This document shows positions 5,699 through 9,440 of a DNA stretch of 9,440 nucleotides, piece after piece (the first letter of the stretch is position 1; every line of letters starts with the position of its first letter). The DNA comes from Candidatus Nomurabacteria bacterium (lineage in GTDB: Bacteria; Patescibacteriota; Minisyncoccia; Phycocordibacterales; UBA9973). The stretch covers positions 1 to 9,440 of the forward strand of contig CALQZZ010000017.1 in the NCBI GenBank assembly GCA_943350065.1. Direction: 5' to 3'. The notes beneath the pieces were generated by a model. The model saw only the letters and a program-made list of their open reading frames with translations, ran no database searches and was not told the origin of the DNA. A program made the translations under genes and the position numbers.

Positions 5699-6590
5699 AA
5701 ACAAAAAAATAATAGTCACTCATGATAGTAAGTTTCACACTGATGATGTTTTTGCTTGTGCAACAATATTGTTGGTGCTTGAAAAAAATAATGAAACTTT
5801 CGAGCTATTTCGTACCAGAGATGAATCTATAATTAAAACAGGTGATTATGTTTTTGATATTGGAGGTATATATGATGAATCTTTAAATAGATTTGATCAT
5901 CATCAAATCGGTGGTGCTGGTAAAAGAGAAAATGGTATAGAGTATGCATCTTTCGGGCTTGTATGGAAAAAGTTTGGAATAATACTATGTGAATCTGAAG
6001 ACGTTGTTTCTAAAATAGATAAAAAAATGGCTCAACCTATCGATGCTATAGATAATGGTATTGATATTTATACTAGTGTTATTAAAGATGTTCAACCGTA
6101 CGGAATAGATAGTATTGTTTCAGCTTTCTTGCCTACATGGAATGAAAAAGAAAATAATAAAGATGAAATATTTTTAGAGGTAGTATTTTTAGCTAAAAAA
6201 ATATTACAGAGAGAAATAATCAAAGCTAAACAAAAAGAAAGTGACAAGAATATACTGATTGATATATATAAAAAAGCAGAGGATAAGAGAATAATGATAC
6301 TAGATCAGCATTATTCAGGTAAAGATGTATTTTCAGATTTTCCTGAGCCATTATATGTTATTGATCAGAGAGAAGATGGGGATTGGATGCTTACTACTGT
6401 ACGAAAAGAGAAACATTCTTTTGTAAATAGAAAAGATTTACCTGTTGCTTGGGCTGGATTACGAAATGAAGAATTACAAAAAGTTACAGGTGTATCAGAC
6501 GCAGTTTTTTGCCATCGATCACTTTTCCTTGGGGTAGCAAAAACAAAAGAAGGAATAATGAAATTAGTAGAATTAGCACTTAATAATTAA
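5691..6590 (+). CDS. MYG1 family protein (UPF0160), DHH-like phosphoesterase/exonuclease
   Basis: A MYG1-family metal-dependent phosphoesterase of 299 residues; the eukaryotic homologue is a 3'-5' RNA exonuclease. The N-terminal motif is THDSKFHTDD (residues 10-19, metal-binding H and D residues). VFDIGGIYD is followed by the signature RFDHHQIGG (67-75, the DHH motif), then the block GIEYASFGLVWKKFG. The C-terminal domain carries RKDLPVAWAGLRNEEL and a conserved ending close to VSDAVFCHRSLFLGVAKTKEG. The start at ATG 5691 overlaps the dedA-like stop by 8 bases (translational coupling). The ATG at 5685 (two residues longer) is equally possible, and the ATG at 5661 is less so because it adds residues outside the family. 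It precedes obg by 18 bases, so it probably shares expression with ribosome-assembly functions. Substrate in bacteria is unknown. Confidence 0.88.
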   Translation: MNKNKKIIVTHDSKFHTDDVFACATILLVLEKNNETFELFRTRDESIIKTGDYVFDIGGIYDESLNRFDHHQIGGAGKRENGIEYASFGLVWKKFGIILCESEDVVSKIDKKMAQPIDAIDNGIDIYTSVIKDVQPYGIDSIVSAFLPTWNEKENNKDEIFLEVVFLAKKILQREIIKAKQKESDKNILIDIYKKAEDKRIMILDQHYSGKDVFSDFPEPLYVIDQREDGDWMLTTVRKEKHSFVNRKDLPVAWAGLRNEELQKVTGVSDAVFCHRSLFLGVAKTKEGIMKLVELALNN

Positions 6591-6608
6591 AAATAAAGAA
6601 TTAAATTT

Positions 6609-7604
6609 ATGGCATTAATCGATGAATTAAAAATACATGCAGAAGCAGGAAACGGTGGAAACGGTGTCGTACGATGGCGTCAAGAAAAATTTATCGCCAA
6701 AGGTGGACCTGCAGGGGGCGACGGTGGACGTGGTGGAGATTTTTATATTGTCGGTGCACGTGATATCGGACTTCTCGCAAAATACAAAGCTAAAAAAGAT
6801 TTTTATGCAGAAAAAGGTGAAGATGGTGGAAGTAAAAGTCTCACTGGTAAAAATGGTGAAGATTTTATGCTTGAACTTCCTATTGGTTCTGTAGTGACAA
6901 ATATTGCAACCGGAGAAAAATTTACTCTTCTCGAAGAAGGAGAAAAATTTATGATTTGTCATGGTGGACGTGGCGGATATGGTAATGAACATTTTAAAAG
7001 TTCTATCAATACTACTCCTAGAGATTGGCGTCCCGGTCAAGAAGGTGAAGTCGGGGACTTTCAAATAGAACTCGAAATATTTGCTGATATCGGGTTAGTA
7101 GGTCTTCCTAATGCAGGGAAGTCTTCACTTCTTAATGCTGTGACGAATGCTCAGTCAAAAGTGGGCTCATATCAATTCACAACTCTTGATCCACACCTCG
7201 GAGATTTTTATGGTTACATAATTGCTGATATTCCAGGAATTATTGAGGGCGCAAGTGAAGGTAAAGGTCTCGGGGTAAAATTTTTAAAGCATATAAAGCG
7301 TACTAAAATGATTGCACACCTTGTATCTTTTGAAAACGAAAATTTAATGAAAACTTATAAAGAAATTCGTAAAGAACTCGAAGCCTATGATAAAAAGGCT
7401 GAGCTTGGAGAAGAAGGTCTTTCAGCAAAAGAAGAAATAATTATTTTAACCAAGACTGATGTTTTGGAGGATAAAAAAATAATAGCAAAAACAAAAAAAG
7501 AATTCGAGAAGCTAGGTAAAAAAGTTTTTACACTTTCATTGTTTGATGATGCTTCAATAAAAGAATTTATGGATGATTTGACCAAGGTTTTAAAAGTTAA
7601 ATAA
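6609..7604 (+). CDS. obg: Obg/CgtA GTPase, without the OCT domain
   Basis: Essential GTPase that acts in late 50S ribosome assembly and stress signalling. 331 residues. The N-terminal glycine-rich Obg fold (about 1-158) has GNGGNGVVRWRQEKF, GGPAGGDGGRGGDFY and HGGRGGYGNEHF. The G domain has the P-loop GLPNAGKSS (165-173), switch I TTLDP (191-195) and DIPGIIEGA (207-215). G4 is TKTD (281-284) in place of the usual NKxD. The G5 region has SLFDD rather than a clean SAL/SAK. The C-terminal OCT domain found in Bacillus Obg (428 residues) is absent, which is also true of many other Obg proteins. The sequence ends right after the G domain. It starts at ATG 6609; the leader is AT-only in character, without Shine-Dalgarno. 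Confidence 0.96.
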   Translation: MALIDELKIHAEAGNGGNGVVRWRQEKFIAKGGPAGGDGGRGGDFYIVGARDIGLLAKYKAKKDFYAEKGEDGGSKSLTGKNGEDFMLELPIGSVVTNIATGEKFTLLEEGEKFMICHGGRGGYGNEHFKSSINTTPRDWRPGQEGEVGDFQIELEIFADIGLVGLPNAGKSSLLNAVTNAQSKVGSYQFTTLDPHLGDFYGYIIADIPGIIEGASEGKGLGVKFLKHIKRTKMIAHLVSFENENLMKTYKEIRKELEAYDKKAELGEEGLSAKEEIIILTKTDVLEDKKIIAKTKKEFEKLGKKVFTLSLFDDASIKEFMDDLTKVLKVK

Positions 7605-7610
7605 AAATAT

Positions 7611-7916
7611 ATGAAACTTTCACGAACTTTTTTAATAATGATGGCACTCTGGGTATTGGGATACACTCATGTCCTCGGTGGTCCATACTTATTTTTTAAA
7701 GTTATTTTTTGGTTAGCTATTATACCTTATGTTGTTACCTTATTCTTACTTTTTGTTGTATTTTCTAAAGTAAAGACAATGACTGATACTGCGCATACTG
7801 TAGGTAATGCTGGGTCTTGGATTTATACAAAAGTGAAAAGATACGGAGGTAACGCCTCCGCCCCAAATAGTCAATCTACCGAAACTCTCCACGTCGAAGC
7901 TACAATTAAAGAATAA
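7611..7916 (+). CDS. Small membrane protein, two helices, function unknown
   Basis: A 101-residue protein that I do not recognise. Two hydrophobic segments are seen, about residues 5-24 and 27-51, separated by a short GGP turn. A hydrophilic C-terminal tail of about 50 residues, rich in S, T, N and K, is probably unstructured. The first segment could be a signal anchor. It starts 6 bases after the obg stop, so it is the last gene of the operon, translated from the same mRNA and closed by the terminator at 7917. Codons 78-83 contain a 6-bp GC-rich hairpin. The position after obg does not by itself show a role. Confidence 0.7.
   Translation: MKLSRTFLIMMALWVLGYTHVLGGPYLFFKVIFWLAIIPYVVTLFLLFVVFSKVKTMTDTAHTVGNAGSWIYTKVKRYGGNASAPNSQSTETLHVEATIKE
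7844..7860. repeat. GC-rich hairpin inside the small membrane protein gene
   Basis: CGGAGG (7844-7849), loop TAACG, CCTCCG (7855-7860). A perfect GC-rich stem is unusual in a gene this AT-rich. It contains a GGAGGT that looks like a Shine-Dalgarno, but no start codon follows at a useful distance. Confidence 0.5.
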
Positions 7917-7940
7917 AAAAATCCCCATGTGGGGATTTTT
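7917..7940. terminator. Bidirectional terminator closing the operon
   Basis: AAAAATCCCC (7917-7926), loop ATGT, GGGGATTTTT (7931-7940): perfect 10-bp stem with A-rich and T-rich arms, so it works on both strands. It sits between the convergent membrane-protein gene and the minus-strand 200-residue gene. Confidence 0.9.
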
Positions 7941-7942
7941 GG

Positions 7943-8545
7943 TTAAGGGTGCATTTTATACAATTCTCTTGTCGTTGCAAAAATAGATTTGCAAGTTTTT
8001 ATATGTTCAATGTTTGTTACTTCTTCTTCTTTTATATAAAAAAAGTAAAGCTCCCAAACACTATGTTTTTTTATATCAATTGAAAGCCTTTCTGAATTCC
8101 AATAAAGAAATTTATTTTCTGTTCTTTCGCAAAGTTTAAAAATTCCTTTTTGGACAATTTTCGAATAATTTTCATCAATATTAAACAATACTTCTAATTT
8201 ATTTGTTCTTAGTTTGTTTAAAAAAGATGGATTTATTATTAATCCAAAAGGAACTTCTAACGAAAAATGATATTTTTTATTTTCCGTGTTTTGTAAATAT
8301 TCCAGGATTTCTTTTTCAAAAACTCCTTTTTCTGTGATAATAATATTTTTAAAAATATCAAAATATAAATTTCTGTCTGTTTCGTCACCCGGCATTCCTA
8401 CTAAGAAAGGGAAGTATATAACTTTTGATCTAGTAAAATCATTACCTTGATTAAATACATCCCAGGTAATATTTTCTAATTCAATTTTTCTTTTGATTAT
8501 TGAAAACAAAATGTAATCAAATAATTGCTGTTTTGTTGGTTTCAT
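7943..8545 (-). CDS. Unknown 200-residue protein, weakly SocA/Panacea antitoxin-like
   Basis: Cytosolic protein, 200 residues, starting at the ATG 8543-8545. I do not recognise it firmly. The order of motifs resembles Panacea-domain (SocA-like) antitoxins: a helical start MKPTKQQLFDYILFSIIKRK, then RSKVIYFPFLV (39-49) where these proteins have a K-L-x-K-LLYF segment, then a helix with NLYFDIF followed by a G-V-F step (about 72-77), where they have a G-P-V turn. The C-terminal half has ENYSKIVQKGIFKLCE, a possible counterpart of the late helix. The characteristic proline is missing and similarity is low, so this is only a hint. It has its own promoter and terminator and no signal peptide or membrane helix. 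Very AT-rich codons. Confidence 0.65.
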   Translation of the reverse strand: MKPTKQQLFDYILFSIIKRKIELENITWDVFNQGNDFTRSKVIYFPFLVGMPGDETDRNLYFDIFKNIIITEKGVFEKEILEYLQNTENKKYHFSLEVPFGLIINPSFLNKLRTNKLEVLFNIDENYSKIVQKGIFKLCERTENKFLYWNSERLSIDIKKHSVWELYFFYIKEEEVTNIEHIKTCKSIFATTRELYKMHP

Positions 8546-8575
8546 ATCTTTTGTTTTAAATGTATTTCTGTATTC

Positions 8576-8604
8576 AGACTACTCATTTGTCCATTTTTTG
8601 TCAA
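8576..8604 (-). promoter_or_regulatory. Promoter of the 200-residue gene, twin of the one at 9003-9031
   Basis: Minus strand TTGACA (8604-8599), 17-base spacer, TAGTCT (8581-8576). TAGTCT keeps the key T, A and final T of a -10. The same two hexamers with the same spacing recur at 9003-9031, which supports both calls. The leader is about 24 bases. Confidence 0.65.
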
Positions 8605-8613
8605 ATTGAAAAA

Positions 8614-8641
8614 TAAAAAAATCCCCACTGGGAGGATTTTT
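8614..8641 (-). terminator. Terminator of the 107-residue gene
   Basis: On the minus strand AAAAATCC-T-CC, loop CAGT and GGGGATTTTTTT form a stem of about 9 pairs with one bulge and a long T run. It lies 3 bases after the stop codon and shares the AAAAATCC/GGATTTTT arms with the terminator at 7917-7940. Confidence 0.8.
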
Positions 8642-8644
8642 GTT

Positions 8645-8968
8645 CTACTCTATATATTTCCACGCTGCAACAACGCTCTGCTCTTTATTACCATTTTTAG
8701 TTTTCCATTCCAATCCTTCAGATGCAAATTCGCGTGAACCATCTACTGTGGCAATAAGTTTTTCACCAGATACAAGGATTATTTCGTAGCTATCACCTTG
8801 AGGCATTTTGGGAAAAGCTATTGAAAAAGGGAACCCCGGAATCCGTTTATCTGGATTGTTTTTTATAAATTCAAGCACATCATCATAATTAGGACTTTTT
8901 GATAATTCTTTACTTTTTTGAGATATCTCTGCAAGAACGAGACTTAAAGGTTTTTTTATTTTTTTCAT
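8645..8968 (-). CDS. Unknown 107-residue cytosolic protein
   Basis: I do not recognise this protein. It starts at the ATG 8966-8968. Residues 1-40 are lysine-rich and helical (MKKIKKPLSLVLAEISQKSK...). A FPFSIAFPKMPQGDSY stretch follows, then two or three beta strands (YEIILVSGEKLIATVDG, about 62-78) and a tail SEGLEWKTKNGN ending in VVAAWKYIE. The alternation of strands and turns suggests a small beta-rich domain. No signal peptide, metal-binding cluster or known catalytic motif is seen. It is its own transcription unit with a promoter nearly identical to that of the downstream 200-residue gene, so the two are probably expressed together without sharing an mRNA. Confidence 0.7.
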   Translation of the reverse strand: MKKIKKPLSLVLAEISQKSKELSKSPNYDDVLEFIKNNPDKRIPGFPFSIAFPKMPQGDSYEIILVSGEKLIATVDGSREFASEGLEWKTKNGNKEQSVVAAWKYIE

Positions 8969-9002
8969 TTTTTTTTATTTATTAAGGTATATATCTGTCA
9001 TT

Positions 9003-9031
9003 AGACTACTTTTAAAAGCTTAAAATGTCAA
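9003..9031 (-). promoter_or_regulatory. Promoter of the 107-residue gene, twin of the one at 8576-8604
   Basis: Minus strand TTGACA (9031-9026), 17-base spacer, TAGTCT (9008-9003). The plus-strand block 8994-9010 matches 8567-8583 at 14 of 17 positions. The leader is about 28 bases. Confidence 0.65.
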
Positions 9032-9036
9032 TTTTT

Positions 9037-9063
9037 TACCCCATAGGCCTTGCCTATGGGGTA
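9037..9063. repeat. Perfect 12-bp hairpin upstream of the transposase gene
   Basis: TACCCCATAGGC (9037-9048), loop CTT, GCCTATGGGGTA (9052-9063). No plus-strand gene lies between it and the terminator at 7917-7940, and on the minus strand it is upstream of a promoter, so it has nothing obvious to terminate. IS200/IS605 and RAYT transposases recognise hairpins near their ends, which makes an element-end or REP-like role plausible. It could also regulate the transposase, since its 3' arm overlaps the possible -35. Confidence 0.6.
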
Positions 9064-9079
9064 TTTGGTTTTATATAAT
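9050..9079 (+). promoter_or_regulatory. Promoter of the transposase gene, -10 six bases before ATG
   Basis: TATAAT (9074-9079) is a perfect -10 ending 6 bases before the ATG at 9086. TTGCCT (9050-9055) is a possible -35 at 18 bases, lying inside the 3' part of the hairpin. The predicted transcript is leaderless. Confidence 0.55.
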
Positions 9080-9085
9080 ATTTAT

Positions 9086-9440
9086 ATGAGTATAAGAAAA
9101 ATATCATTTAGTGTGAATGAGTATTATCATATTTATAACAGAGGTAACAGTAAGCAGAAAATTTTCCTAGATAAAAAGGATTATCAGCATTTTATGAAAT
9201 TGCTTTATCTTTGTAATTCTACGAGAAATTTCTTTAGTCGAGATATTTCCGCAAATGCTTACGATTTTGATCGAATTGAAACTCTTGTTGATATTGGTGC
9301 ATTTTGTTTGATGCCAAATCATTTTCATATTTTAATAAAAGAAAAAGAAGAAGGTGGAATTTCAAAATTTATGCAAAAACTTTCTACTGCTTATGCGATG
9401 TATTTCAATACAGTACATAAAAGAACTGGAAGTTTATTTG
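9086..9440 (+). CDS. IS200-like / RAYT transposase (Y1 HUH), 3' end outside window
   Basis: The first 118 residues of a Y1 transposase of the IS200-like superfamily, closest in style to REP-associated tyrosine transposases. Such enzymes nick single-stranded DNA at hairpins, forming a 5'-phosphotyrosine link. Visible features are the opening NEYYHIYNRG (11-20), typical of the family, then FLDKKDYQHFMKLL (27-40), the HUH metal-binding motif in CLMPNHFHIL (74-83, H79 and H81), and the helix SKFMQKLSTAYAMYFN (93-108), in which Y103 is the likely nucleophile. RTGSLF (113-118) is the normal continuation before the window stops. It starts at the ATG 9086-9088, right behind a perfect TATAAT. No stop or frameshift is seen so far. 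A lone enzyme like this is often a domesticated or single-copy gene in such genomes. Confidence 0.9.
   Translation, partial: MSIRKISFSVNEYYHIYNRGNSKQKIFLDKKDYQHFMKLLYLCNSTRNFFSRDISANAYDFDRIETLVDIGAFCLMPNHFHILIKEKEEGGISKFMQKLSTAYAMYFNTVHKRTGSLF

Noticed and set aside
6627..7064. Long minus-strand frame opposite obg
   Set aside because: It is an antisense frame of the glycine-rich Obg domain, with Ser/Thr/Phe-rich low-information sequence and no promoter or start context.
8525..8737. Plus-strand frame across the gap between the two minus-strand cassettes
   Set aside because: It spans a terminator and a promoter of the minus strand and overlaps both genes; composition is F/C/L-rich noise.
1..9440. 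CRISPR array, tandem repeats, or alternative genetic code (UGA read as an amino acid)
   Set aside because: No spaced direct repeats are seen. All confident genes read through with standard stops, and the families recognised have expected lengths without reassigning UGA.

Overview
The window is AT-rich, compact, apparently standard-code bacterial DNA. It has short intergenic gaps, hairpin terminators and almost no Shine-Dalgarno sequences. Together with a MYG1-family protein next to Obg, a divergent DedA, an Obg with an altered G4 motif and an IS200-like/RAYT transposase, this suggests a Patescibacteria (CPR) genome, probably of the Parcubacteria group. That placement is an inference from style and gene content; no marker here proves it.

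Left part (1-1750): the 3' portion of a class B penicillin-binding protein (FtsI/PBP2 type, catalytic motifs intact, 5' end outside the window). It is followed by what looks like a decayed small gene ending in a terminator, a second terminator, a tRNA-Glu(CTC) with its own strong terminator, and a roughly 100-base GC-richer stretch that can fold and has no assigned function.

Middle part (1750-4600): three minus-strand genes and one plus-strand gene. The minus-strand genes are an orphan basic 108-residue protein with a near-perfect promoter, rmuC, and a DEDDh exonuclease of the ExoX/DnaQ type. The plus-strand gene encodes a small secreted, possibly beta-barrel protein with a Bacteroidota-looking signal peptide. 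rmuC and this secreted-protein gene are divergent, as are the exonuclease and yqeY.

Right part: a tight five-gene plus-strand operon (4630-7916), yqeY - dedA-like - MYG1-like - obg - small membrane protein, closed by a bidirectional terminator. Its themes are tRNA/translation support, RNA processing, ribosome assembly and membrane. Two minus-strand single-gene cassettes follow (200 and 107 residues), each with its own promoter and terminator. The promoters match each other closely (TTGACA, 17 bases, TAGTCT, plus a shared 17-base block), so the pair may be co-regulated; the 200-residue protein weakly resembles SocA/Panacea antitoxins. The window ends inside an IS200-like/RAYT transposase gene preceded by a perfect 12-bp hairpin.

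The most interesting cross-window pattern is promoter placement. Upstream of rmuC, the exonuclease gene, yqeY and the transposase gene, a -10 hexamer ends exactly 6 bases before the ATG, three of the four with an extended TGn. This predicts leaderless mRNAs and fits the missing Shine-Dalgarno sites.
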